Source: Cercis canadensis (Eukaryota > Streptophyta > Magnoliopsida > Fabales > Fabaceae). From it: a stretch of 64,000 nucleotides of DNA. Made by a program: the position numbers and the translations under genes. The stretch covers positions 1-64,000 of the forward strand of contig QAOA01008173.1 of assembly GCA_003255065.1 (NCBI GenBank). The letters are read 5' to 3'. Shown here one piece after another: positions 49,251 to 60,731 of the stretch. The first letter of the stretch is position 1. Each line of letters opens with the position of its first letter. The notes beneath the pieces were generated by a model. The model saw only the letters and a list, made by a program, of their open reading frames with translations. It had not been told where the DNA came from and made no database searches.

Positions 49251-51896
49251 TCATTCAGTCATAGCAGTGCTAGATTTGCTTTTGCGGCCCCAAATTGGAG
49301 TGGTCTCAATAAGTTGATGAGGCACAAGTCGTCTTTCCCGTTTAGTGAGTTTCCGAAAGTTGTGGACCTTCAGTCTAGCTATCTCTGCCTCCTCTTCAGG
49401 GGTTATCTCTCTTACAACAACTGTTAGTCGGCACTCTGGTCTGACTTTGATCCCAGATCTATGTTTCGCATGGAAGTTAATCCTCTTCTTGTAGAATCCT
49501 TTTCCAACAAATGCTTCAGCTGCAAGAAACAAGAGTAAAGCTTAAGCAGGGATAAAATAAAGGGACAAAGCAACTTCACTTCTAATAATTACCAACAATG
49601 AGACGCTCAGGATCCAACCCATGATTATGAGATGCATTTGCTCGGGCTGAATGAATAACCTGCAATGAGTAAAAATTTTGTTATTGTGAATTTGCTTTTC
49701 CTATAAAAAATGAAAATATCTCAAAGTTTAAATATTAGACATTGCTTATGTAGATTAAAGTAGGAACAAGCCAAAATGGAGCATGAAAAAGAAGGACCTC
49801 ATAAAATGAACTCTTGAAAGAAAATGTAGGTGCAATTCCTGCTTCCGGAATTGTCATACAATGACCCAAAGTGTAAAGAATCAAGAAGGCTACTTTGAAA
49901 AACAGATCCCCTAGAGGTCAAGTATAAAAGAGAAGAGGGAAAAAGAAAACAAAAACTGAGGGGAAAAAATTAAGAGAGATTTTATATATTTATCCCCTAG
50001 AACTTAAAAACATTTAAGAATATCATGTTTCAGAATTCTCCACAGGGATCCAAACTGTTACCACCTGATATACAGTTTTTGAAGCTCTCTTTACTGTCAG
50101 TTGCAACTGCAACAATGCATCTTCAACACGCATTCCACGAACTAAGGCAGCTACCAAGTTGATCTTCTTTGGACTCTGAGAGCAAGAAATTTGAAGTTCA
50201 TGATCAGGTATGTAAGAAAGGAAAGGACTTAGTTCACAACTATGCATCAGATCCCTGACACTTAATATGAACCAAATATAATGATATGTTATTCTGAGAA
50301 ATCAAGATCCATCAAAGACATTTGGACACCTATGGACACGTGTCTGACACATGTCATACCCGAGTCCAAATTGATTCAATGTCCAACTCATATTGGACAC
50401 TGCAACACACTGAGAAAACAGTGTGTCCATGCTTCCTAGCCACCATAAATGAAATAATTTTTGAAACACAGCTTTCTTTTCTTTAACACTCAATTCCAAA
50501 TCAACTCAGATCTTAAAATGGAGGTAAAAATAAGGATGGCCTCTTTGCAAAAGGCAGTTAAAATTGAACAATCTTCTACTTCAGTATCTAATAACTCATG
50601 AACCACCATGGGGTTCCACTTTTTCTTTTGGGGATAAGGAATAGGAAAACAACTGGATGTGCTTCAGGTGCTCCCATTTATATATACTATAAGAACAGAG
50701 ATAAATGGTTCCCTATAAATAAATAAATACTTAACCAAAGAATAGGCAGAAACATATATTTATTTCAAAATTTACAATGAGAATGAATATTAAGCACTTA
50801 GAGCCAAACGGTGCATGTCACAAAACCTTGAATAATCATCATGAACAGTGCACCAAACATGCCATTTCAAACCTGCTTTATTCCCTTTAATATGGCTTGA
50901 ACTTTTGATAGCTTAGTAACTTCTTTCTGCTTTTGGTCTTCACTTTTTCCAGTACCCAATGACAACACTGGGGTTAATGGAGACGAAACAGGAGTTTCCT
51001 CAGATGAATTTGCCAGCAACTTGGTGGAACTTGAAATTCCCTGTGATGAAAAAAGGCAAGGCAAAACAGGAGTTTAGAAAAGATTAAGGTCCACAACAAA
51101 AGAAGTCCATACATAGATAGATACTATAAAAATACCATTGCCATTCGTATACACAGAATATCTATCTTAATGAGTTGGAAGAGAGATGTAAACAAATTTC
51201 TCTAAGTAAATCAGAAAACATGCAGAATAAACTCCAAGGAAACTGATTCTTGCAACTTTGCAAGTAGCAAAAAGAAGCATCTTTAGAGCAGTTTTAGTTG
51301 GGTTACTACAGCAAGGATGTATATGTACGTGCTAATATAAATCCAGTTTGGTATGATAATCATCCACCTGATGCATGAGATGCACATTACTCATTCAATC
51401 ATCCTTGCTATTAGAGTAGAGGCTAGTCTTAGTCTTTCCATATTGATAGTGAAATAGAAACTTAAAACTAACATATCTACAATGGAAGGACAAGTTAATC
51501 TTGCCTGTTGTTGAAAGTGGTGATAAAAAGGCCTTGAGATACTGGGCAAAGGTGTTCTCCATGTTCTCTGAAACTGACCTACAAACAAGTGGTTTATGCT
51601 ACTAATCAGGTACTCCTGACCAGAAAACTTTGAAAAGCATGGGGGCAACAGAACCAGTCACGAGGAAATAATAACAATATGCAGAAACAAAAGGGCAAAG
51701 GGGCAAAAAAAATGACAGCTTTCGATGGCAAACTAGAATTCTGAAATATGAACTATGAAGATAGCAGAAACTAACCAAGTGAAAATGAGGAGCCTAAGCG
51801 AGAAATTAATAGGCTTGGAGCTGCATCATTAGCATGATCTACTCTCCTCCCAATATGACGAAGTATTGGCAGTATATGTCTCTGCCACTGCACCAT
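49251..51896 (-). CDS. Mitochondrial ribosomal protein L22 (uL22m), 269 aa
   Basis: Six exons (read 51896 downwards): 51776-51896, 51505-51578, 50873-51040, 50065-50175, 49593-49659, 49251-49519, giving 269 residues, about the size of Arabidopsis nuclear-encoded L22p family members. The start MVQWQRHILPILRHIGRR reads as a mitochondrial presequence. A linker follows, then the L22 core: SPKKINLVAALVRGMRVEDA, VIHSARANASHNHGLDPERL and FHAKHRSGIKVRPECRL. A plant-specific tail follows, rich in KLTKRERRLVPHQLIETTPIW. In the large subunit, uL22 lines the peptide exit tunnel. Intron 2 (51041-51504) uses a GC donor (CAG|GCAAG); the other introns are GT-AG. The long N-terminal extension favours mitochondria over plastid. 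Confidence 0.9.
50310..50445. repeat. Fragment resembling a dispersed GGACAC-rich plant repeat
   Basis: In an intron of uL22m, the reverse strand reads CTAGGAAGCATGGACAC near 50443 and then GACACGTGTCC near 50340. This resembles the common eudicot element starting TATGAAGCACGGACAC that I recall, and distantly the TATGTTGCACGGG end at 20442. Only one end is convincing and no target duplication was found. Confidence 0.3.
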
Positions 51897-51899
51897 GAC

Positions 51900-52191
51900 C
51901 TTAACCCAACAACGAAATCCTCAACTACAGTATGTCAAAGCTCCTAAAGATGGTAATTATCTCATTAATATTGAAAGAAAAATAAAAAAGAACAATATTA
52001 CTAAAAACGAAAAGGGGGGAAGCATATGATTTCCAATGCAAAGGGTAAGAAGTAGAAGCTTCAAAATCACCAAAACACAATTCAGGAAAAATAAATTTTC
52101 AGATTGAGAGTAATAGTTTGGGAAGAAATGGGATCTAGGCTTTTCGCTATTTTGTCTGTACTAGGGTTTAGAAGGAGAAAGTGAAGCTTAC
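51900..52191 (-). other. Probable 5' UTR intron of uL22m
   Basis: On the minus strand, TTACCA|GTAAGC at 52192/52191 is a strong donor and GGGTTAAG|GTC at 51900/51899 a possible acceptor three bases before the start codon. Inferred from splice consensus only. Confidence 0.45.
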
Positions 52192-52305
52192 TGGTAATGG
52201 ACGGAGGTGACAACCCTCTGCACCGCGCGACGTAGACTGAGGAAGAAGACGGAGGAGGGAGGATCAGTTGAGCGTCACACTTTGATTGTAGGGATGACAA
52301 GACCA

Positions 52306-52366
52306 GGCCCAGATTGCCTAGTCCAAGCCCACTCTAGCCCACAATTAAACTAATGGGCCAAGCCCA
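52306..52366 (-). promoter_or_regulatory. Site II (TGGGCC/T) promoter cluster for uL22m
   Basis: On the gene's strand, five site II elements fall in 61 bases: TGGGCC (52306-52311), TGGGCT (52326-52331, 52336-52341 and 52361-52366) and GGCCCA (52354-52359). They lie just upstream of the presumed 5' UTR. TCP-bound site II clusters are a known feature of plant promoters for mitochondrial and ribosomal proteins, so this agrees with the coding assignment. Confidence 0.6.
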
Positions 52367-52372
52367 TTCTGA

Positions 52373-54183
52373 TCCAGTGTTTCTATTTTTTTATCTGAAG
52401 AATTAAGACGAAATAGCCCTTGGAGTTACAAAAATAATAATGAACTCTGGACTACATGTTTCACAATGATCTCGTTGGGACCATCCACATTAGTGTTGGC
52501 TTGTGATTTATGACACAAATGAATGATTATAATGTCAAACCAAGTGTGCAAAAGGATATTTGACAACACTAAAAAGACATGGTAACCACTAAGTTGCCCC
52601 AACTAAGAGTACACATGAGTTGAACTGAATCCAGATAGTATAACATCAAACTAGTTTGAGTAATACTTGGTTTACAAGGGTCGTGCTAGCCTACCTGTTT
52701 TTAATATTAGGGGGTTGCTATACCCCAGTTTAGATATTTGTTGTCATTGAGACACGTAGCCCTAGTTATCTTTCTAATTGTGTGTGTGTGTGTTTTTTTT
52801 TTTTTTTAACTAAAAAGATATTTGAGTTTTTTTAATAAGAAGAGTGGTTAAGGAAGATAAACAAATATTTTTTAATAATCAAAGACTATTTAATATTTTT
52901 TTTAAACTTCTTTTTTGCATTTTCCTTAAACCAGACATAAAAAGGACATGAGGGAATATTAATTTTCCGAAAATAGTGGTGTGTCTGTTTTTCTGTTTTA
53001 GTAGTTGTGTAAATATCTGATATAATAGTGATACCATCTCATGTCATGCAAAAGAGTAGATCATTCTCATTGAAACCAATTAATCATTCCGATCAAGTTG
53101 TCTACTTTTTAGTTTTTGGTGGTTGTCCTCAATTTTGTGGTTTCTTATCAATGATCCCATCAAGTTAAAGTAACCAAACGGGCCCTATACCATTTGAGTG
53201 GGTGGTCACTGCCACCGGCAAATAGTATCAAAAGAGAGTGGATAAAGAACCTATCCCAGGATTGGGACCAGTCATCATGTTAGCCCCTGACTAGGCTTCT
53301 CACTTCTCTTTGAAGTTTTTATCGTAGCATCTAGCATCACAGAGAACCTATTTCCTATCAAGTGCATGCAAAACAAGAAGCAATCACTCTTTGACAAAAG
53401 TAGCATCCACAAATATCGCAGGTAAATTGGTTGAATTGTCCTATGGGCAGATAATTATGCAGCAACTGATATATCAGATGTTTCAAGAAAATGCATGTAG
53501 AGCAAGACATGTACCTGTGTTTTGCTTATGTTTTCAAGGAAAAACATAATAGAAAAGATAATACAAATAAATATGTAAACAGGAACCTTCATGATAAATG
53601 GACCAGATTGGTTGTAACAGAGATAACCTACAACTTTCGTGCCCATTGATCACTAACCTAAACTAACTTTCCAAGGACTCACTTATGTTGACTACATACT
53701 GTAAAAAAACACGTCCAGATTAGAAGTTAAAGATCATTGAAATGCAAAGGAAATCATGATGAATCAGCATGCATACCACAAGCATTTGGGGCATTCATAC
53801 TTGATAAGAATGAAATTACAATTAAACAAGTTAAGCATTTGGGGTATTCTATATTTATACACCGTCACCCACCTAACATACCTTTCTAATATATACACCT
53901 AAAAAACGGTACATATAAAAATAGTAACCAACGGTCAACAAGACCAACAGATGTCCAGCTCCTATTAAAGCCAAGTGACGGAAATTGGAAAGCGACCGTG
54001 GTTACTCACTCTCACGCTGCGTTATGTATCCCCTGTTTCCATGTTTCCTCTGCTCTTATTCTTCTATTCCACTCATAGTGCTCCTGCTTCCTCTCTGAAC
54101 CTCCACCAAGATAAGATAAGTAAAATTCCCTCCTCCTAAATACTCTAAATTCTTTCCTCTCCACAAGAAAGAAACCCATCAAA
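52373..54183. other. Intergenic space uL22m to GAD
   Basis: No gene seen. A GT/T-rich run lies near 52782-52808. The last 300 bases are the GAD promoter and 5' UTR. A TATA-like TATATTTATA lies at about 53850-53859, and the CGGTACATATAAAAA segment (about 53907-53921) recurs before the GAD pseudogene (about 58831-58845). Confidence 0.5.
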
Positions 54184-57100
54184 ATGGTGATTACATCCAC
54201 AACCCGAGACCCAGAATCAGGAGAGCAGTTGCACTGCACTTTTGCTTCCAGATATGTGAGTGACCCAATTCCCAAGTAAGCATTTTTCTTTCAAGTCAAC
54301 TCCCTTAAATTCTAGAATTGCATCTAGTTGTTAAATTCTTTACAAGAAAGAAAGAAAAAAGTTTGCTTTTTTTTTGAGATAAGTTTCTCTGATTTGAATG
54401 TCGAATGGAGGTTTAAGATGCCGGCGAGGCCCATACCCAAGGATGCAGCGTATCAGATAATAAACGACGAGTTGATGCTGGATGGGGCACCAAGGCTAAA
54501 CTTGGCGTCGTTTGTGACCACTTGGATGGAGCCTGAGTGCGACAAGCTCATCATGGCTTCCCTTAACAAAAACTACGTTGACATGGACGAGTACCCTGTT
54601 ACCACCGAACTCCAGGTCTGTGACTGTGGGTTGGTCTGTTTATCTGGTTGCAGAAAAAATGGCTCTTCACTGCTTCTTTTGATAAAAAATTGCATCAAAG
54701 GTTTCATTGTTCTATTGTGCTGGGAATTTCAGTTTGATATAAGCTTTTTGTTTTATAGATCCTCTTTTCCCCCCTACTATGATTTTCTGCTCAATTTTAT
54801 TTTTGAAGCAAAGGGTAGATTATAAAATTTTCAAAGTTATCTTAAAATTGAGAAAGAAAATCAATTTATCTGGGGCATTCCGGTTTTTACTGGGTTTTTG
54901 TCTTCTTAGGACCTGTGAAGATGGTTGAGACAAACTCCATTGATATTTCTCCTACTAATCTCATTAAATCTTATGTAATTGCTTCTCGGATGGAGGTTTG
55001 ATATGGATTTACTATTAGAAGGAAATGACCCAAAAAGGTGTTCATTGCATAACACTGTTTTTCATCTGTATTTAGCCATAAAGTAAATGACTGTGTAACC
55101 AGTAAATGTCTAAATTTCCTGAATTTTCTTAGAAATGTTATATGTCACTGTAAAGCACTGGTAAAAATTGCAGTACTGTCTATTAATGACAGACTGACTG
55201 GTGTCATTTGAACAATCCTGCAGAACCGGTGTGTGAATATGATAGCACATCTCTTCCATGCTCCTATTGAAGATGACGAGGGTGCGGTTGGTGTGGGAAC
55301 TGTGGGATCATCAGAGGCAATAATGTTAGCAGGTCTAGCTTTTAAGAGGAAATGGCAGCTGAAGAGGAAAGCAGAAGGAAAGCCACATGATAAGCCCAAC
55401 ATAGTTACTGGGGCTAATGTGCAAGTAAGTTTTTAATCCTGTTAAATGGTCTCTCAGCCCTCTTTTCAAATGCCTATAATATTTTGTGTTTTTTGACATT
55501 AACGTTGTTTCGGAGCTGATTTGTATCATGAAAACACTTAAAGAAGACAAAACTTTAGATAATTTCTGTTAGTTTGTATTAAATTCATGATCAAACCCCA
55601 GGATATAGGTATATCTCTAATATCAATTTTAAAATATGCTAAAATCATAATGCCTTAAGTGATTGATGATCCAGGGTTTGGTGGTCCTGCTTGGATCAAT
55701 GCTTACCATTCTTTGATATGCTACACAGGTTTGTTGGGAAAAATTTGCAAGGTACTTTGAGGTTGAGCTCAAGGAGGTGAAACTTTCGGAGGGATATTAT
55801 GTTATGGACCCTGTGAAAGCAGTAGAAATGGTTGACGAGAACACCATCTGCGTTGCAGCCATTTTGGGGTCAACTCTGACTGGAGAGTTTGAGGATGTGA
55901 AGCTCCTTAATGAACTTCTTACTAAGAAGAACAAAGAGACTGGGTGGGATACCCCAATTCATGTTGATGCTGCTAGTGGAGGGTTTATTGCTCCATTTCT
56001 CTACCCTGATCTTGAGTGGGATTTCCGCGTGCCATTAGTGAAGAGCATCAATGTTAGCGGCCACAAGTATGGTCTCGTCTACCCTGGTGTTGGCTGGGTT
56101 GTCTGGAGGAGTAAAGCTGACTTGCCAGATGATCTTGTCTTTCACATCAACTATCTTGGATCTGATCAACCCACTTTCACCCTTAATTTCTCCAAAGGTA
56201 ACATATATATGAGTTCGTGAAACATTTGTCATGGTGATACAACAGGCTTGGTACTTACTAAATTGTTGCATAGGCCTACAGAAATGCTCTGCATTACATT
56301 TTGAACATACCAAAGATATCTTCTTGTTAAGAATTGTGTTTCGAGATTTACATTAGCATTGAGAAATCAGGTAGTGCAGCTTTCTTCAACTAGAAATGCT
56401 TATGAATCGTGATTTTGCATTTAGGATTCCATCGCAGTCAACCAAGTTCATTGCTTTAATTTGTGGAACACTTTGTTTTTCTCTTACAAAACAGGATTTT
56501 CCTTTCTTTGCCTCCTTGACCTTTCTGTTTATTTGTAATTCTTTTTGGCAGGCTCAAGCCAAATAATTGCTCAATATTACCAGTTTATACGGCTTGGCTT
56601 TGAGGTATTCTTTTGCTATCATCTTGAGTGTTGAACCCTAGTTTTAGGCATGTAGCTTATTGGTATTCAGGTTGATGAAAAACTTGACTTATACTGTCTT
56701 CATTTTTTGAAACTAGTTGGCCATATAGCTATGTATGATGTTTCAATTATGCCTATGGTATATGGGGTCCGGCTTCCAATATAGGTTATGATAGATGGGC
56801 AAGGCAAAAGACACAATCTGATATGAGAATTGCTCCCTTGCAGACTCAACAATAACATGCTACCAAGTCATTTTGTTGGCAAAAACTTCTATTTTCCATA
56901 GTTTACTCCAAAAAAAGTGTAATTGACTAACTTTTCTACAAATGAATAACATGAGCTTCATAACAGGGGTTCATCAAAGTTACAACCATTGACATGAATG
57001 AGCATTAGTTCGAAAGGCTAGCGTTCAAAGTATATCTTAAGACTGATTTTTTTATTATTATCTATGCTGATATGATCAATAATTTTAATTGTTTCTTCAT

Positions 57101-58690
57101 TCCTGTTTAATCAAATAGAATTTGAGTGATTCCAAAATCTAATTGTGAAACCCAACGTAGAAATAACAACTGCAAAGTAGATAGAGGAAGGCAAAATCCT
57201 AGACAGAATTGCACACAAGTGTACTTCATTGTGTATATATTACAGATTATCATACTTGACTGCCTTTTTTGCGCAATATACAAAGTTGTGTTAGATTTGA
57301 GTATTTGTTGTTGATGTTATCAACATAAGGGTTATCGAAATATCATGCAAAACTGCTTGGAGAATGCAAGAATACTGAAGGAAGGAATAGAGAAAACAGG
57401 ACTGTTTAACATTGTGTCCAAGGATGTTGGTGTGCCACTGGTGGCATTCTCTTTGAAAGACAGTAGCCAACACACGGTGTTTGAGATATCAGATCATCTG
57501 AAAAGATTTGGGTGGATGGTTCCAGCCTATACTATGCCGGCTGACGCGCAGCACATTGCAGTCTTTCGGGTGGTGATCAGGGAGGATTTCAGCCGCAGCT
57601 TGGCCGAGAGGCTTGTTTCTGACATTGATAAAGTTATGAAGCTCTTAGCCACACTTCCATCTGCTATTGGTGCTTCAAGCGCAGCTGCTCATGTCACAGC
57701 TATAACTAATGAGACAGGTGACAAGGATGTGAAAAAGAGTGCATTGGAGACTCAGGAAGAGGTTCTCAGGCACTGGAGGGGGTTTGTTGAAGGCAAGAGA
57801 ACTGGAGTCTGCTAGGCTTTTCAAATCTTTGCCTTTCTGCAGCATTGTCGTATAAGATTTCAGCAATGATGTTGCTATATTCTTTTCTTGTGCTCAGGAT
57901 TGTTACTGTATTATCTTGTATCCTATGTAATTCTATATAGCATTGCCCAATGCACTAAAGAAACTTCTTTGATATGTGATGAATTCTAAAATAAATCAAA
58001 CACTTTAGTTCGTATGATTCAAAAAAGTGATATTAGACCCATAAATTATTGTGTTTTTTTTTTTTTTTTAATGAAAAGGATAATTGGAATAGGTTTTGTG
58101 TCAATAATAATAATAATAAAACATTCTCTAATATTGAGTTGTTTTAGTGACAAATATTCCATGGTGTTAATTTTTGCCATCACATTGCTTCTGGCGTAAG
58201 GAATCAAACTTAACATCAAACCCCTATTCTGATTCTAATCCTCCCTCATCAGTCACTATCTGATGTATGATCAAGTAGCAATATTTCTTTAATTATGACT
58301 AAATGCATTGTGATTCCATTTCCCTCAACACTCATGGCTTTCTGGATAATAATTTGAACTCATACAAGAACTTCTGCCATGAGATTAGAGAGATAATAGA
58401 ATACCAAATGGGGTAAATGTAAAAGAGAAACGTGTAAGGTAGTGAAATGAAACATTAGTAATGGTGTAGAGTTTAGAACCACAATGACTTTGATGGCCAA
58501 AAAAATTAGTGAGTATAGTTTTAATCTGATCCTATACTCTTAGAAAAAAATTATAACAAACATAGATATATCAATAATTAGTTTATTCATAAACAAACCA
58601 TGAAAAGACATATTTTATTATACAAAAATTTCTTGTCATAATAGTAGTATGTAACTGTATTTATCAAAATTTGTTATTGTTTTTATATTA
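53905..58690 (+). repeat. Tandem duplication unit 1 (intact GAD with flanks)
   Basis: The promoter, exons 1-2, part of intron 2 and the 3' flank of this unit all have counterparts, in order, in 58825-61500. Shared text outside exons includes CGGTACATATAAAAAT, TCTCACGCTGC, and the downstream TATTGAGTTGTTTTAGT. Boundaries are approximate. Confidence 0.75.
54184..57815 (+). CDS. GAD: Glutamate decarboxylase, calmodulin-regulated, 501 aa
   Basis: Exons: 54184-54275, 54411-54615, 55224-55424, 55729-56197, 56552-56604 and 57330-57815; all phases agree and the length is typical for plant GAD. It converts L-glutamate to GABA and CO2 in the cytosol with PLP. Recognisable blocks: [72 protein letters not shown], and the PLP-lysine site [15 protein letters not shown] (lysine about residue 279). 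The C-terminal 30-40 residues end [14 protein letters not shown], with a Trp (about 489) and basic residues as in the Ca2+/calmodulin-binding autoinhibitory domain. Start ATG 54184 gives the expected MVITST-type N-terminus. An incomplete duplicate follows 1.4 kb downstream. Confidence 0.95.
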
Positions 58691-59194
58691 TATGATTTTT
58701 GTTTTAGTATATAATTATTATACTTAAATATAAACAAAAATATTTTAATAATTTTACAATGCAGACAAACCAAATGATTTTTTCCTGTCCATCTTCTCAA
58801 GTTCATTTTCCTTACTCATCAAATAAAAAAACGGTACATATAAAAATTGGAATATCTATTAAAAAAGAATATCCAAAGAGTGTTGTGTTAACTTATGGAC
58901 AAAGGGCGATGAGGAGTCAAAATCGAAATCATGGAAATTGGAAAGTGAGTATCGACGTTGCTCATTCTCACGCTGCTTCAAGTGTCCCATGTTTGAGGTA
59001 ATCTCTGCTCTTGCCCAGTGGCCTGTGCCCACCACTTGGTGCCTTGGTGGGCTTCTTTATTTTTTTTAGTGTAGTCTACTCATAGTACTCCTGCTTACTC
59101 TCTAACCTCCACTCGGATAATATAAATAAATAAATGTCATCTCCTAAATACTCCTCATTGGAAATTCTTGCCCCTTCACAGGAAACCAACCAAA
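57816..59194. other. Spacer between GAD and its pseudogene
   Basis: Holds the 3' UTR of the intact GAD gene, AT-rich sequence, then (from about 58825) the duplicated promoter and 5' UTR of the pseudogene. No additional gene. Confidence 0.6.
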
Positions 59195-60731
59195 ATGGTG
59201 ATCACATCCACAACCTTAGAAATAATAATTGATTACAGAAAAGGGTTCTACTTGATGTTTGGAACAAAAGGCAAATTCTCAATTCTCTCTTTAAACTCTA
59301 CTAAGATCATCTAAACTAAAAAAAATAATTACTAATCCTAATAGTTAATAAAGATAATAATTAAGAGAATAATAGTAAATAAACATCACTTATCCTAATT
59401 AATAAAAATAAATTAAACTAAATAAAAGATGATTATTTATGATTATTTCATCCCAGAAAACTTGTTCTCAAGATTTGTCTTTGAAAGAAGCAATGAGGGC
59501 GACATTTCTTGCACTTGTTTTGGCAGGCATCATTTGGCACGACTTCTTTTTATGGTAGATTCATGACTTGGACTATAAAGGGTGATCCTTCAAAAGCTGT
59601 TGTCATTGTCATTTGATTCATGTGGATGCTATTTCTAAAAGGTGTTCTCTCTATGGGGATATTGATTGACAATTTTCCTTTTGAAAACCTTCTATTGAAT
59701 TGACAAAACTTTCTTCAAGGTATTTTCTTGAGATAACTCTTTTTTCTCCTCTTCCACCAAATGCTGTCTTTCTCATTTCAGCTCAATGTTGCCTCACTTC
59801 TTGCTTCAATTCTCACTTGAGATGAATTTCTTGCTTCAGTTCTCGCACAAGTTTAAGATGCTGCATAGGTCCATACCCAAGAATGCGGCCTATCAGATAA
59901 TAAACGACGACGAGTTGACGCTGGATAAGGCACCAAGGCTAAACTTGGCGTCGTTTGTGTCCACTTGGATGGAGCCTGATCAGTGCGACAAGCTCATCAT
60001 GGCTTCCCTTAACAAGAACTACGTTGACATGGACGAGTACCCTGTTACCACCGAGCTCCAGGTCTATGATTGTGGTTGTATTTGCCTTTCTTTTTTATAA
60101 ATACAAATAAGTTTAAGATAATGGGAGACTACCCATTTTAAGGTCAAGGCATATCACATATCTTACTATGACTTATAATAGTACTTATAAATTATTAATT
60201 AAAATTTACAGTTAGCAATAAAATTTTAACCTAAGTCTTATAAGTAAAGTGTTTAGATCTTTATCAGTTGAATTAATTTCATTGACTATTTATAGAAAAA
60301 ATGGCTCTTCCGCTGCTTCGATCATTTCATAGAAATTTTTCTGAGGAGTATAACTGGCAAATACTTATACAATTGTTTAAAAGGTTTCACTGCTCTTTTT
60401 TGTTGAGAATGTCAGATTGATATAAGCTTTTAGTTGTATAAACCTCTTTTCCCCTCTTAAAACTATCATTTTCTGCTCAAGGTTATCTTAGATATTTTCA
60501 GACTGTTTTTCAAAACTGAGAGAGAAAATCGATTTATCTCGGTGCATTCTTGTTTATAAATACTGGGTTTTTGTTTTCTTAGGATCTGTGTAGGCGGTTG
60601 AGACAAACTGTGTTGGTATTTTTCATAGTAATTTGTTAAATTTTATGTAGTTGCCGCTCAGAGGAAGGTTTGATATGGATTAATTACTACAAGTCTCTCG
60701 GCGCGGGTAAGAGAACTGGAGTCTGCTATAG
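59195..60731 (+). pseudogene. Truncated glutamate decarboxylase pseudogene
   Basis: The ATG at 59195 and eight codons (MVITSTTL) match exon 1 of the upstream GAD. Then 59220-59850 is foreign. A full exon 2 follows (59851-60061), still open and ending in CTCCAG|GTCTAT. It differs from the intact copy by two in-frame codon insertions (DDE for DE, PDQC for PEC) and several substitutions. Exons 3-5 and nearly all of exon 6 are missing, including the PLP lysine and the calmodulin site; only the final eight codons (GKRTGVC then a disturbed stop) survive at 60706-60731. It cannot make an active enzyme. A short N-terminal-like peptide (59786-60100) could be translated in principle. Confidence 0.88.
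59220..59850. other. Foreign insert replacing exon 1/intron 1 of the GAD pseudogene
   Basis: This segment has no counterpart in the intact GAD unit, where only about 200 bases separate the same points. It is AT-rich at first, then contains CCCAGAAAACTTGTTCTCAAG-like text (about 59453-59473) of a kind seen in plant retroelement leaders. I cannot assign a family. Confidence 0.4.
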
